From assembly GCF_900169145.1 (NCBI RefSeq), contig NZ_FXZD01000001.1, forward strand, positions 1-64,000: a DNA stretch of 64,000 bases, written 5' to 3'. Below the pieces are notes generated by a model, which searched no databases, was not told the origin of the DNA, and saw only the letters and a program-made list of their open reading frames with translations. Position numbers and translations under genes: made by a program. The stretch's first letter is position 1. Each line of letters starts with the position of its first letter. Below, piece by piece: positions 17,605 through 26,598 of this stretch. The DNA is from Brevibacterium antiquum CNRZ 918. GTDB taxonomy: Bacteria > Actinomycetota > Actinomycetes > Actinomycetales > Brevibacteriaceae.

Positions 17605-18776
17605 GAATCGTCTACGTGCTCGGAACATCGACCGGGGGAGTCGGCACCCATGTGCGGGCCCTGGCCCGGGATGTGGCCGCCGCCGGGCATGAAATCGGGG
17701 TCATCGGACCGGCCCAGACCGACGAGCACTTCGGCTTCTCCTCGCTGCCCGGCGTCCGGTTCGCCGCACTCGACATGGGAACCGGGATCGGTGCCCAGGA
17801 TGCGGCCCTGATCATCCGACTCCGACGTGCGATCCGCAGCTTCGGACCCGATATCGTCCACGCTCACGGCTTCCGCGCTGGCTTCATCGCTCTCCTCGCC
17901 TCGCGCACCCTGCGCCCCCGGCACCGCCCCAGCTTCATCATCAGCCTGCACAACCGAGCCAGCGGCCGCGGAGCCAGGGCCCACGTCGAAACCGGCATCG
18001 AGACCCTGCTGGCCAGGGGAGCGGACCTGACACTGGGGGCCAGCACCGACCTCGTGGTCCGGGCCCATGACCTTGGTGCCCGCGATGCCCGGTTCCTGCC
18101 CGCCGCAGCACCGGAGGTCCACGAGATCCCCGCCGAGGCGGCTGTTGCCACCCGTGCGGCACTGGCCGAGGAGTTCGGCTTCGGGCCCGACGCCGTCCTC
18201 GTGCTCGCCGTCGGTCGTGTCGCACCGCAGAAGAACTATCCGATGCTCGTCCGGGCGTTGGGCCACCTCGGCGCGCCTGAGTCATCTGAGCCCGCTGAAC
18301 CTCAAACACCTGAACTCGTTTTCCTCATTGCGGGAGCCGCAGACCAGAGCGTCCTCGACGAAGTCCGTTCGCAGTACGAGGACCTCGCCGCCACCTCGGC
18401 GGTGCCTGCTCTGCATTTCCTCGGTCCGCGAGACGATATCGCCGCGCTGAACTCGGCGGCCGATCTCTACGTCCTCACCAGCGTCTGGGAGGCCCGTGCA
18501 CTGGTGCTGCAGGAGGCACTGATCTCCGGGCGGGCCATCATCGCCACCAACACCGGTGGGAGCGCCGAACTCGTCGGTGATGCGGGTATTCTCATCGACG
18601 ACGATGACGATACGGCCCTTGCCGCAGCCATCGGTGAACTGGCCGCTGATCCCGCTCGCAGGGCCGATCTGGCCGCGCGCGCCCAGGCCCGCGGATCACA
18701 ACTTCCCGATGAGAGGGACGTGGCCAAAGAACTGGTGAGCATATACACGGAACTCATGCCCTCCCAGGTAGGGTAG
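17601..18776 (+). CDS. GT4-family glycosyltransferase
   Basis: A 391-residue GT-B fold enzyme. The N-terminal acceptor domain has the glycine-rich start STGGVGTHVRALA (residues about 10-22) and HAHGFRAG. The C-terminal donor domain carries VGRVAPQKNYPMLVRAL and the E-x7-E type element around SVWEARALVLQEAL. The trailing NTGGSAELVGDAG block is typical of GT4. The sugar donor and acceptor are unknown. The gene overlaps murJ by 4 bases, which ties it to assembly of a lipid-linked or surface glycan. The protein is cytoplasmic or peripheral to the membrane. Confidence 0.85.
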   Translation: MRIVYVLGTSTGGVGTHVRALARDVAAAGHEIGVIGPAQTDEHFGFSSLPGVRFAALDMGTGIGAQDAALIIRLRRAIRSFGPDIVHAHGFRAGFIALLASRTLRPRHRPSFIISLHNRASGRGARAHVETGIETLLARGADLTLGASTDLVVRAHDLGARDARFLPAAAPEVHEIPAEAAVATRAALAEEFGFGPDAVLVLAVGRVAPQKNYPMLVRALGHLGAPESSEPAEPQTPELVFLIAGAADQSVLDEVRSQYEDLAATSAVPALHFLGPRDDIAALNSAADLYVLTSVWEARALVLQEALISGRAIIATNTGGSAELVGDAGILIDDDDDTALAAAIGELAADPARRADLAARAQARGSQLPDERDVAKELVSIYTELMPSQVG

Positions 18777-18809
18777 AAGCAGCGTCGATCTAATGAAAAG
18801 GATGAGGAA

Positions 18810-19946
18810 ATGAGCGAATCCGGCGAGGTCCACCCACTCAGCGAAGACACGAGGATTCTGCATGTACTCGCCGAAACCACGGGTCCCGTCGTCGAGGTGG
18901 CGAAACTCGCGGTGCTCGGGCATCTGCGTGCCGGCTTCAAAGTTGCGGTCGCCGCCCACCGTTCGCTGCTGGGCACGTTCGGCGTTCCCGAGGAACTGGC
19001 GGACAATTTCCGCGAGATCGAGCTGGCAGCCCGACGACGCTTTTCCTTGGCAGATCCCAATACCGCGTTCACTCTGCACAAGCACTACCAGCACGTGGAC
19101 ATCGTCCACGCTCACGGCCTGCATGCTGCGACTCTCGCCGGGCTCGCCTTCACCGGCCTCCCGGCCAGACTGCATCCGAAGATCGTTGCGACGATCGAGT
19201 CCTTCGACGCGGCCGGCGTCATCGAGAAGACCGGTGCGGAGATCGTAGGCCGCACCGCGACCGCGATTCTGGGCACCACGGAACCGGTCGTCGACTACTT
19301 CGGGGAGAAGGTCCCCATCGTCGAACGCGCGGAGCTCGTCCACCCGGACATCGACGTCGACCTCACCGTCAGGACGCCGCGGGCACAGGTGCGCCGGGAA
19401 CTCGGCGTGCAAGAGGGCACATGGATGGTCGCCAGCCCCATTGCCCTGCGTGACCACACAGCTTTGGCCACGGTCCTCGATGCTGCGGACCAGATCAACA
19501 CGAAGCGGCCCGGCCGTCCCGTCGTCACGGTGCTCACAGGCACCGGCAAAGACCGGAGCACGATTGAGTCCGCGTTCTCTGATCGCGGCGTCATCGTCGC
19601 CCCGGCCGGAGACCTCGTCGACGTGGCAGCCGCCGCGGACGTCGTCATCGCCAGCGAGACCATGACCGGACTCAGCCATGAGGACCTCATGCAGCTGTCG
19701 AAGCCGGCGGTCTTCATCGGCAACCCGAGACGCGCAGGCATCTGGGGTGCCGCGGCGAGGACCGTCGCAGCCGACGACACGGACGCACTTCTGAGTGAGA
19801 TCAATCATCTTCTCGACGACCCTGCCGGACGCGGAACACAGGCTGTAGCCGCGAAGAAGCGCGTCATCGACGTGAACAACGGGGCCGCGATCTCTGAGAC
19901 GCTGCTTGATCTCTACGCCGAAGTCGCCGAATCGTCGGATTCCTGA
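18810..19946 (+). CDS. GT-B-like putative glycosyltransferase (divergent paralogue)
   Basis: A 378-residue protein with the same layout as the preceding enzyme: [25 protein letters not shown] at the start (residues about 16-40 in part), then [14 protein letters not shown]. Its C-terminal half is less conserved; the usual donor-site motif is replaced by segments such as [19 protein letters not shown]. It may be an inactive or specialised GT-B partner of the gene before it. The start ATG 18810 has an AGGATGAGGAA ribosome binding site. It ends shortly before pyrG. No close characterised homologue comes to mind. Confidence 0.65.
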   Translation: MSESGEVHPLSEDTRILHVLAETTGPVVEVAKLAVLGHLRAGFKVAVAAHRSLLGTFGVPEELADNFREIELAARRRFSLADPNTAFTLHKHYQHVDIVHAHGLHAATLAGLAFTGLPARLHPKIVATIESFDAAGVIEKTGAEIVGRTATAILGTTEPVVDYFGEKVPIVERAELVHPDIDVDLTVRTPRAQVRRELGVQEGTWMVASPIALRDHTALATVLDAADQINTKRPGRPVVTVLTGTGKDRSTIESAFSDRGVIVAPAGDLVDVAAAADVVIASETMTGLSHEDLMQLSKPAVFIGNPRRAGIWGAAARTVAADDTDALLSEINHLLDDPAGRGTQAVAAKKRVIDVNNGAAISETLLDLYAEVAESSDS

Positions 19947-19958
19947 GCCCGACTTTGA

Positions 19959-19964
19959 TAGGAT
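19959..19964 (+). promoter_or_regulatory. Candidate -10 element of pyrG, leaderless or near-leaderless
   Basis: TAGGAT fits the TANNNT -10 consensus. Its last base is 8 bases before the in-frame GTG at 19973, so transcription could begin at or next to the start codon. A weak AGGA inside the same stretch could alternatively act as ribosome binding site. No clear -35 is seen. Confidence 0.35.
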
Positions 19965-19972
19965 CAAATCCC

Positions 19973-21637
19973 GTGGTGAATCGAACTGGCCCAGGCGGCA
20001 CAAATACGGCAAAACACATCTTCGTCACGGGAGGCGTTGCCTCTTCGTTGGGCAAGGGACTGACGGCTTCAAGCCTCGGTCACCTGCTCACTCAGCGCGG
20101 ACTCTCGGTAGCAATGCAGAAGCTGGATCCCTACCTCAATGTGGATCCGGGAACAATGAATCCCTTCCAGCACGGTGAGGTCTTCGTCACCGAAGACGGT
20201 GCTGAGACCGACCTCGACATCGGCCATTACGAACGTTTCCTCGACGTCGATCTTGACGGTGCGGCCAATGTGACGACCGGGCAGGTCTACTCCTCGGTCA
20301 TCGCCAAGGAACGTCGCGGGGCCTACCTCGGCGACACCGTTCAGGTCATCCCGCACATCACCGACGAGATCAAGTCGCGGATGCGGGCTCAGGCTGAACG
20401 TCCCGTCGACGAGCGCCCCGATGTCATCATCACCGAGATCGGCGGAACCGTCGGTGACATTGAGTCCCAGCCGTTCCTCGAGGCCGCGCGCCAGGTCCGG
20501 CACGACATCGGCCGAGACAACGTGTTCTTCATCCACGTGTCCCTCGTGCCCTACCTCGGACCCTCCGGCGAGCTGAAGACGAAGCCGACCCAGCACTCGG
20601 TGGCGGCACTGCGGTCGATCGGCATCCAGCCCGACGCGATCGTGCTGCGCTCCGACCGGGCACTGCCCGACTCGATCCGCACGAAGATCGCCTCCTCATG
20701 CGACGTTGAGTCCGATGCCGTCGTGTCCTGCGTGGACGCACCCAGCATCTACAACATTCCGAAGGTCCTCTACGACGGGGGCCTCGACGTCTACGTGATC
20801 CGTCGCCTCAACCTTCCCTTCCGCGACGTCGACTGGACGAAGTGGGACTGGGTGCTCGAACGCGTCCACCACCCCGAACACCATGTGCGCATCGGCATCG
20901 TCGGCAAGTACATCGACCTTCCCGACGCGTACCTGTCGGTCACCGAGGCGCTGCGTCACGGCGGTTTCGCCAACAACGCCAAGGTCAAGGTGGAGTGGAT
21001 CCAGTCCGATGACTGTGACACCGAAGAAGGGGCACGGGAGCGTCTGTCCGGCCTCGACGCGATCTGCGTGCCCGGCGGCTTCGGCATCCGCGGCATCGAC
21101 GGCAAACTCGGAGCCCTCGAATACGCCCGGACGAATGGCATTCCGACCCTCGGCCTGTGCCTGGGACTGCAGTGCATGGTCATCGAATACGCCCGCAATG
21201 TGGCCGGAATCGACCAAGCCTCATCCTCCGAGTTCGACCCCGATACGACGGTCCCCGTGATTGCGACGATGGCCGAACAGCTGTCCATCGTCGAAGGCGA
21301 AGGCGACCTGGGCGGGACCATGCGCTTGGGCACCTACGAGGCGAAACTCGATGAGGGCAGCGTCGTGGCAGGAGTCTACGGCTCGACCCTCATCACCGAA
21401 CGCCACCGCCACCGCTACGAGGTCAACAACATCTACCGGGAAGAGCTGGCCAAGGCTGGTCTGCGCTTCTCGGGCACCTCACCCAGCGGAGAGCTCGTGG
21501 AATTCGTGGAGCTGCCGGAATCCGAGCACCCGTTCTACGTCGCAACCCAGGCTCACCCCGAGCTCAAGTCGCGCCCGACCAGGCCCCACCCGCTCTTCGC
21601 GGGACTCGTGGCAGCGGCGCTGAAGGCCCAGAAGTAG
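19973..21637 (+). CDS. pyrG: CTP synthase
   Basis: Converts UTP to CTP using ATP and glutamine-derived ammonia. The N-terminal synthetase domain starts with the P-loop-like [13 protein letters not shown] and contains [14 protein letters not shown]. The C-terminal class I glutamine amidotransferase domain has the nucleophile block LCLGLQCM (Cys is catalytic), and His/Glu follow in THPEL-like AQAHPEL. At about 554 residues it is full length. The start is uncertain: GTG 19973, GTG 19976 and TTG 19955 are all possible, and I prefer the GTG pair because of the nearby -10-like element. The position between the steA/murJ unit and the NUDIX gene matches other actinobacteria. Confidence 0.95.
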   Translation: MVNRTGPGGTNTAKHIFVTGGVASSLGKGLTASSLGHLLTQRGLSVAMQKLDPYLNVDPGTMNPFQHGEVFVTEDGAETDLDIGHYERFLDVDLDGAANVTTGQVYSSVIAKERRGAYLGDTVQVIPHITDEIKSRMRAQAERPVDERPDVIITEIGGTVGDIESQPFLEAARQVRHDIGRDNVFFIHVSLVPYLGPSGELKTKPTQHSVAALRSIGIQPDAIVLRSDRALPDSIRTKIASSCDVESDAVVSCVDAPSIYNIPKVLYDGGLDVYVIRRLNLPFRDVDWTKWDWVLERVHHPEHHVRIGIVGKYIDLPDAYLSVTEALRHGGFANNAKVKVEWIQSDDCDTEEGARERLSGLDAICVPGGFGIRGIDGKLGALEYARTNGIPTLGLCLGLQCMVIEYARNVAGIDQASSSEFDPDTTVPVIATMAEQLSIVEGEGDLGGTMRLGTYEAKLDEGSVVAGVYGSTLITERHRHRYEVNNIYREELAKAGLRFSGTSPSGELVEFVELPESEHPFYVATQAHPELKSRPTRPHPLFAGLVAAALKAQK

Positions 21638-21648
21638 GCAAGGCACGC

Positions 21649-22353
21649 ATGAGCGATCTGCAAGACGAGGCCTATACGCCGACCATCACCGCATCCGAGG
21701 TCGTCTACCACGGAGCGGTCTGGAACATTCGGCGAGAGACCTTCGACCTGCCTGAGGCAACTGGGCTGGTTCGAGACATGATGGCTCACACGGGTGCTGT
21801 GGCCATAGCGTGTGTGGATGAGCAGGGCAGGATCCTGCTCATCCAGCAGTACCGTCATCCCGTTCGGGCCAGACTCTGGGAAGTCCCAGCCGGTCTCCTC
21901 GATGTGCCCGGCGAAGATCCCTTCGCCGCCGCCCAGCGTGAACTGGCAGAGGAGGCCGATCTCCGGGCGGCACGCTGGGAAGTCCTCACCGACTCCTGCC
22001 TGACCCCCGGCGGCAGCAGCGAATCGATCCGGCTGTACCTGGCCAGGGACTTTGAGCTCATCGCCGACGAGGATCGACACGAACGCAGCGAAGAGGAAGC
22101 GGGCTTCAACTTCCGGTGGGCCAGCCTCGACGAGGCGCTCGACGCGGTGAGTGCGGGCGAGATCACAAACTCGATCGCGCAGCTGGCGATCCTGCAGGTG
22201 GACCGTATCCTACGTGCGGAAGCCGCCGGGAAGCCCACCCGGACCCGCAGCGTCGATGCACCCCGTCGTCTCGTTGACGGCCGTGGAGATGAAGCCGCCG
22301 GTGCAACCGCAGATCCAGCCGCCACCGGCGCTTCAGACCGACCGCGAGCCTGA
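21649..22353 (+). CDS. NUDIX hydrolase, ADP-ribose pyrophosphatase-like (Rv1700 position)
   Basis: Predicted to hydrolyse ADP-ribose to AMP and ribose-5-phosphate. The Nudix box lies in the segment PAGLLDVPGEDPFAAAQREL followed by AEEADL (residues about 84-108), with REL and EE supplying metal ligands. The region before it (VRDMMAHTGAVAIACVDE) fits the ADPRase subgroup. The last 45 residues are Ala/Thr/Arg-rich and probably disordered. The start ATG 21649 lies 11 bases after the pyrG stop, and xerD follows 10 bases on. Substrate assignment comes from gene order and box context. Confidence 0.85.
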   Translation: MSDLQDEAYTPTITASEVVYHGAVWNIRRETFDLPEATGLVRDMMAHTGAVAIACVDEQGRILLIQQYRHPVRARLWEVPAGLLDVPGEDPFAAAQRELAEEADLRAARWEVLTDSCLTPGGSSESIRLYLARDFELIADEDRHERSEEEAGFNFRWASLDEALDAVSAGEITNSIAQLAILQVDRILRAEAAGKPTRTRSVDAPRRLVDGRGDEAAGATADPAATGASDRPRA

Positions 22354-22363
22354 GGTCTGAGCC

Positions 22364-23311
22364 ATGGCCCGGCATGGTGCCGAACTGCTCCCGGAGCTGC
22401 CGCAGTCCCTGGCCCGCGGCTTCGAAACATACCTGAACTCGCTGCGATTCGAGCGCGGACTCTCGCGGAACTCCATCGACGCCTACGCCCGCGACCTGTC
22501 CAGGTACGGAACCTGGCTCAACGGGCAGGGGATCGACCGCCTCGGCGAGGTCGACCGGACGCATGTCGAAGCCTTTGCTCTGCATCTGCTCGATGAGAGC
22601 CTGGCCCCGCGGACCCGTGCGCGAGCACTCGTCGCGGTGCGCCGTTTCCACGGCTTCGCCCTCGGTGAGGGACTGGCGGGGACGGATCCGGCCTCCGAGG
22701 TCAGCCCGCCACGGGAGGGGCTGCGTCTGCCCAAGGCGCTGTCCTTAGACGATGTCGAAGCGATGTTGTCCACGAGCGCCGGCGAGGAGCCTGCACAGAT
22801 CCGTGCGGCCGCACTTCTGGAGCTGCTCTACGCAACAGGCGCACGGATCTCCGAGGCGGTAGGCGTCGACCTCGACGACCTCGATCTCGAGACCAGCCTC
22901 GTGCGCCTCTACGGCAAAGGCGGCAAGGAACGGATCGTGCCCTTCGGCTCCCACGCCTCCAGGGCACTCGGTGCCTGGGTGTCGCGGACTCGTCCGAGCA
23001 TGGCGGCGAAGGCACGGACAGCAGCCCCGGCCGGTGCCCTGTTCCTCAACGCGCGGGGGACCCGTCTCTCACGCCAGAGCGCGTGGCAGATCGTCAAGGA
23101 CGCCGGCGAACTGGCAGGGCTCGACGCCGAGGTGTCTCCGCACACGTTCCGACACTCGTTCGCGACACACCTGCTCGAAGGCGGCGCCGATATCCGAGTC
23201 GTCCAAGAACTGCTTGGACACGCGTCAGTCACGACCACACAGATCTATACCAAGGTGTCAGAGGAAACATTGCGGGAAGTGTACGCGACCTCGCACCCCC
23301 GGGCACGGTAG
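22364..23311 (+). CDS. xerD: Tyrosine recombinase XerD
   Basis: Resolves chromosome dimers at dif with XerC, under FtsK control. An N-terminal SAM-like core-binding domain covers residues about 15-100. The C-terminal catalytic domain contains ATGARISEAVGVDLDDL (first Arg), HTFRHSFATHLLEGGADI (His-x-x-Arg), LLGHASVTTTQIYTKV (His and the nucleophilic Tyr). At 315 residues it has the usual size. Its position before parA-scpA-scpB is the same as in mycobacteria, so it is the housekeeping recombinase and not a phage integrase. Confidence 0.93.
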   Translation: MARHGAELLPELPQSLARGFETYLNSLRFERGLSRNSIDAYARDLSRYGTWLNGQGIDRLGEVDRTHVEAFALHLLDESLAPRTRARALVAVRRFHGFALGEGLAGTDPASEVSPPREGLRLPKALSLDDVEAMLSTSAGEEPAQIRAAALLELLYATGARISEAVGVDLDDLDLETSLVRLYGKGGKERIVPFGSHASRALGAWVSRTRPSMAAKARTAAPAGALFLNARGTRLSRQSAWQIVKDAGELAGLDAEVSPHTFRHSFATHLLEGGADIRVVQELLGHASVTTTQIYTKVSEETLREVYATSHPRAR

Positions 23312-23351
23312 GGTTATCTGCAGAGAGCAACGAAAGGTGGCCATCCGAGTG

Positions 23352-24221
23352 ATGAATACGCAACAGGCGTTGGATATTCCCAAGTCGAAATCCACTGCCC
23401 CAGAGCAGCAGGACTTCGACGAACCAGCACCGCTGGACACTCATGGGCCCGCCCGCATCATCGCGATGGTCAACCAGAAGGGCGGCGTCGGCAAGACGAC
23501 ATCGTCGATCAACCTCGGCGCCTCTCTGGCCGCCTACGGTCGCAAAATGCTCCTCGTCGACTTCGACCCGCAGGGCGCACTGTCGGTCGGTCTGGGCGTC
23601 AACCCCTACGACCTGGACATCAGCGTCTACAACCTGCTGATGAATTCTCGTCTGGATCCCCACGAGGTCATCGTCGGCACCGATTTCGAGAACATCGACA
23701 TCCTCCCGGCCAACATCGACCTCTCCGCAGCCGAAGTCCAGCTCGTGGGCGAAGTGGCCCGAGAGCAGATCCTGTCGCGGGTGCTGTCGAAGGTCGCCGA
23801 CGAATACGATGTCATCCTCATCGACTGCCAGCCCTCCCTGGGCCTGCTCACCGTCAACGCACTGACCGCAGCCCACGGCGTGATCATTCCGCTCGAAACC
23901 GAGTTCTTCGCCCTCCGCGGCGTCGCCCTGCTGGTGGAGACCATCGAGAAGATCCAGGACAGGCTCAATCCCTCCCTCGTCGTCGACGGGATCCTGGCCA
24001 CGATGTTCGACTCGCGCACGCTTCACTCGAAAGAGGTCATGTCACGTGTGACAGAGGCCTTCGACGACAAGGTCTTCGACACGGTCATCAACCGCACCGT
24101 GAAGTTCCCGGATGCCTCGGTCGCGGCCGAACCGATCACGAGCTTCGCCCCCAAGCACGCAGGCTCGGAAGCCTACCGTCGCCTGGCCAGGGAGCTCATC
24201 GCCCGCGGAGGCGCACCCTGA
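23352..24221 (+). CDS. parA: ParA/Soj-family ATPase upstream of scpAB
   Basis: A deviant Walker A ATPase of 289 residues. The P-loop KGGVGKTTSSINLG is at about residues 46-59, with the signature first Lys of the family, and DFDPQGALSVGLG follows. The Walker B region LIDCQPSLGLLTVNAL is present. Its position before scpA and scpB matches Rv1708, a ParA-like protein separate from the origin-proximal parAB pair, so a role in chromosome organisation with condensin is likely. The start is ATG 23352 (a GTG three bases earlier is also possible). No parB follows, which is normal at this locus. Confidence 0.88.
   Translation: MNTQQALDIPKSKSTAPEQQDFDEPAPLDTHGPARIIAMVNQKGGVGKTTSSINLGASLAAYGRKMLLVDFDPQGALSVGLGVNPYDLDISVYNLLMNSRLDPHEVIVGTDFENIDILPANIDLSAAEVQLVGEVAREQILSRVLSKVADEYDVILIDCQPSLGLLTVNALTAAHGVIIPLETEFFALRGVALLVETIEKIQDRLNPSLVVDGILATMFDSRTLHSKEVMSRVTEAFDDKVFDTVINRTVKFPDASVAAEPITSFAPKHAGSEAYRRLARELIARGGAP
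24207..24211 (+). promoter_or_regulatory. Ribosome binding site of scpA, supporting a CTG start
   Basis: GGAGG lies 6 bases before CTG 24218, in the ideal position for that codon. It is the only strong Shine-Dalgarno site that fits the scpA frame. Confidence 0.6.
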
Positions 24222-25090
24222 GCGAGACCGTCAGTGAAGGGTTCCAGGTTGAGCTGGAGAACTTCTCCGGTCCCTTCGACCTGCTCCTCGGTCTGATCTC
24301 CAAACGTCGTCTCGACGTCACGGAGATCGCCCTCGCCGAGGTGACCGATGAGTTCATCGCCTACACGACCGGTCTGAGACAACGAGCCGGTGCCAAAGCC
24401 GGTTCCAGCCTTGCCGAGATCTCTCAGTTCCTGCTGGTGGCTGCCACTCTGCTTGACCTCAAGACGGCACGCCTGCTGCCCAATGAGGACGGGGAAGAGG
24501 AACTCGATCTCGAACTGCTTGAGGCCCGTGATCTTCTGTTCGCCCGCCTCCTGCAGTACCGGGCCTATAAGTCCGTGAGCCGATTCTTCGCCGACGCCAT
24601 GGCCGCGGGATCGATCAGGGTACCGCGCAGCGTCGGACTCGAGGCCGAGTTCCAGGACGTCCTGCCCCCGCTGGAGATCCACATCGGCCCAGGCGAGCTG
24701 GCGGGACTCTATGCGACCGTGCTCCAACGTGACCACACGCCCCCGAGCGTCGCGGTCGACCACATCCACCTGCCCCTAGTCAGCGTCTCCGAACAACGCG
24801 GCCACATCCTCAGCCTGCTGCGGTCCGGGGACCTCGACTTCCAGCTTCTCCTCGACACCTCCGACAACACGTTGGTCGTCGTGGCCCGATTCCTGGCACT
24901 GCTGGAACTGTTCAAGGTCGGCCTCTGCGACTTCTCGCAGGAGGAGCCGCTCGGTCCACTGTTCATCTCCCGTACCGAGTCCACCGACGACGGTGTGGAC
25001 CTGCGCACAGAGGGGGAGTGGGACGGTGATGCGACAGCCGACCAAGGCCACAATGACGAACGCTCAGATGACGAAGGAGGATCGTCATGA
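24218..25090 (+). CDS. scpA: Segregation and condensation protein ScpA, probable CTG start
   Basis: The kleisin subunit of the bacterial SMC condensin complex, which works with ScpB. The conserved N-terminal block (FQVELENFSGPFDLLLGLIS) lies at residues 9-28 when read from CTG 24218. No ATG, GTG or TTG exists in frame before this block. The next in-frame GTG, 24341, would delete it. CTG 24218 has GGAGG six bases upstream and overlaps the parA stop as CTGA, the same 4-base layout used by neighbours as ATGA/GTGA. The protein is then 290 residues, normal for the family. The C-terminal winged-helix part lies around residues 215-262. Its stop overlaps scpB (ATGA). Confidence 0.88.
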   Translation: MSETVSEGFQVELENFSGPFDLLLGLISKRRLDVTEIALAEVTDEFIAYTTGLRQRAGAKAGSSLAEISQFLLVAATLLDLKTARLLPNEDGEEELDLELLEARDLLFARLLQYRAYKSVSRFFADAMAAGSIRVPRSVGLEAEFQDVLPPLEIHIGPGELAGLYATVLQRDHTPPSVAVDHIHLPLVSVSEQRGHILSLLRSGDLDFQLLLDTSDNTLVVVARFLALLELFKVGLCDFSQEEPLGPLFISRTESTDDGVDLRTEGEWDGDATADQGHNDERSDDEGGSS

Positions 25091-25719
25091 TCGACGATGA
25101 AATTCTGGCCGGGATCGAAGCGGTCCTCATGATCAGTGACTCCGCGGTGTCGGCGAATGAGCTGGCCACTGCCCTCGGGCTCGATGAGGACACCATCACT
25201 GATGCCATCGCCGAACTCAAAGCCGACTACGACGGTGAACACGGCGGCAGGCAGCGCGGGTTCGAGATCCGACTGGTCGCCGGAGGCTTCCGAATCTTCT
25301 CCCGCGGTGACTATCACGAGATCGTCAAGGACTTCCTCACCTCGGGTCAGAGCGCGAAACTGTCCCAGGCCGCACTCGAGACCCTCGCCGTCATCGCCTA
25401 CCGGCAGCCGATCTCACGGCCGCGCATCGCCGCGGTCCGCGGGGTCAGCGTCGACGGTGTCATTCGCACCCTGCTCCTGCGTGGACTCATCGTCGAAGCG
25501 GGGAAGGAAGCGACCACCTCGGCTCTGCTGTACACCACCACGCACCAGTTCCTCGACGCGCTGGGAATGAACAGCATCGACGACCTGCCGGAGATCGCTC
25601 CGTACCTTCCCGAGGATGCCGACCTCGCCGAACTGGGTGCCGACAACTCCGAGGTTCTGGCCTCTGCGGAGTCAGAGTTGGGCGATCTTGACGAGGAGAT
25701 GTCACGAGTTGACGATTGA
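25087..25719 (+). CDS. scpB: Segregation and condensation protein ScpB
   Basis: Partner of ScpA in the SMC condensin complex. It is a 210-residue acidic protein built of two winged-helix domains; LSQAALETLAVIAYRQPISRPRIAAVRG (residues about 96-123 in part) is the strongest family block, followed by VDGVIRTLLLRGLI. The start ATG 25087 overlaps the scpA stop. The C-terminal tail is acidic and probably flexible. rluB follows closely, the usual order in Gram-positive bacteria. Confidence 0.93.
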   Translation: MIDDEILAGIEAVLMISDSAVSANELATALGLDEDTITDAIAELKADYDGEHGGRQRGFEIRLVAGGFRIFSRGDYHEIVKDFLTSGQSAKLSQAALETLAVIAYRQPISRPRIAAVRGVSVDGVIRTLLLRGLIVEAGKEATTSALLYTTTHQFLDALGMNSIDDLPEIAPYLPEDADLAELGADNSEVLASAESELGDLDEEMSRVDD

Positions 25720-25728
25720 TTTGAGAGA

Positions 25729-26598
25729 ATGGAGATTATGAGTCCATACCGTGATCCCCGAGCGCCAGGCGGGCGCAACAATCGTCCGACCCGAAAACAT
25801 CGATCCAACACCTCTGCAAAGGCCTCCCAGCGTTCGCCGTCAGGCACGGGCGAGAAGTCGGATGCCCATGTCAGCGGGGGTGTGAGACTCCAAAAGATCC
25901 TCGCCGAGGCGGGCCTGGGCTCACGTCGTGCATGTGAGCAGCTGATCCTCGACGGACGGGTTGAAGTGGATGGTTCCATGGTGACCGAGCTGGGCACCCG
26001 AATCGACCCCGAGACCCAGTCCGTGTACGTGGACACAGTGAGAATTTCGACACAGACTGCGAAGGTCTACCTGGTGCTGAATAAGCCTGCAGGTGTCGTG
26101 TCGACGATGAGTGACCCGGATGGTCGACCCTGCCTAGCGGACTACGTCAATAACCGCGTCGAGCGACTCTTCCACGTCGGACGACTCGACACCGAGACCG
26201 AAGGCCTGATCCTCCTGACCAACGACGGGGAGCTGAGCAACCGACTGGCTCACCCACGCTACGAGATCCCGAAGACCTACCTGGCCCAGGTCAAGGGACA
26301 GCTGGCCAAGGACGTCAGCTCCCGCCTCAAGGCCGGCATCGACCTCGACGACGGCTTCGTCAAGGTCGACGCGTTCAAGCTCGTGGATTCGACGCCGGGT
26401 CGGTCCGTGGTCGAACTGACTCTGCATTCGGGTCGCAACCGGATCGTGCGCCGACTGCTCAAGGAGGTCGGCAACCCGGTCGAGCGTCTGGTGCGCACGA
26501 AATTCGGTCCGATCACATTGGACGAACAGAGGCAGGGCAAGATCCGCCCACTGCGGTCGGACGAAATCGGCGAGCTCTTCGAGGCCGTCGGCTTGTGA
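25729..26598 (+). CDS. rluB: 23S rRNA pseudouridine synthase, RluB-type
   Basis: Isomerises uridine to pseudouridine in rRNA. A basic 45-residue leader precedes an S4 RNA-binding domain (about residues 48-95, LQKILAEAGLGSRRACEQL). The RsuA/RluB catalytic domain has the active Asp in VGRLDTETEGLILLTNDG. The block LHSGRNRIVRRLL is the family's C-terminal fingerprint. The start is uncertain between ATG 25729 and ATG 25738, which differ by three residues. The stop overlaps tyrA by 4 bases (GTGA). Confidence 0.92.
   Translation: MEIMSPYRDPRAPGGRNNRPTRKHRSNTSAKASQRSPSGTGEKSDAHVSGGVRLQKILAEAGLGSRRACEQLILDGRVEVDGSMVTELGTRIDPETQSVYVDTVRISTQTAKVYLVLNKPAGVVSTMSDPDGRPCLADYVNNRVERLFHVGRLDTETEGLILLTNDGELSNRLAHPRYEIPKTYLAQVKGQLAKDVSSRLKAGIDLDDGFVKVDAFKLVDSTPGRSVVELTLHSGRNRIVRRLLKEVGNPVERLVRTKFGPITLDEQRQGKIRPLRSDEIGELFEAVGL

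Noticed and set aside
22364-23311. Tyrosine recombinase as a phage or island integrase
   Set aside because: Context (NUDIX before, parA-scpAB after) and sequence fit chromosomal XerD; no attachment repeats or phage genes are near.
24341-25090. Shorter scpA starting at GTG 24341
   Set aside because: It would remove the conserved N-terminal kleisin block and has no ribosome binding site; CTG 24218 fits better.
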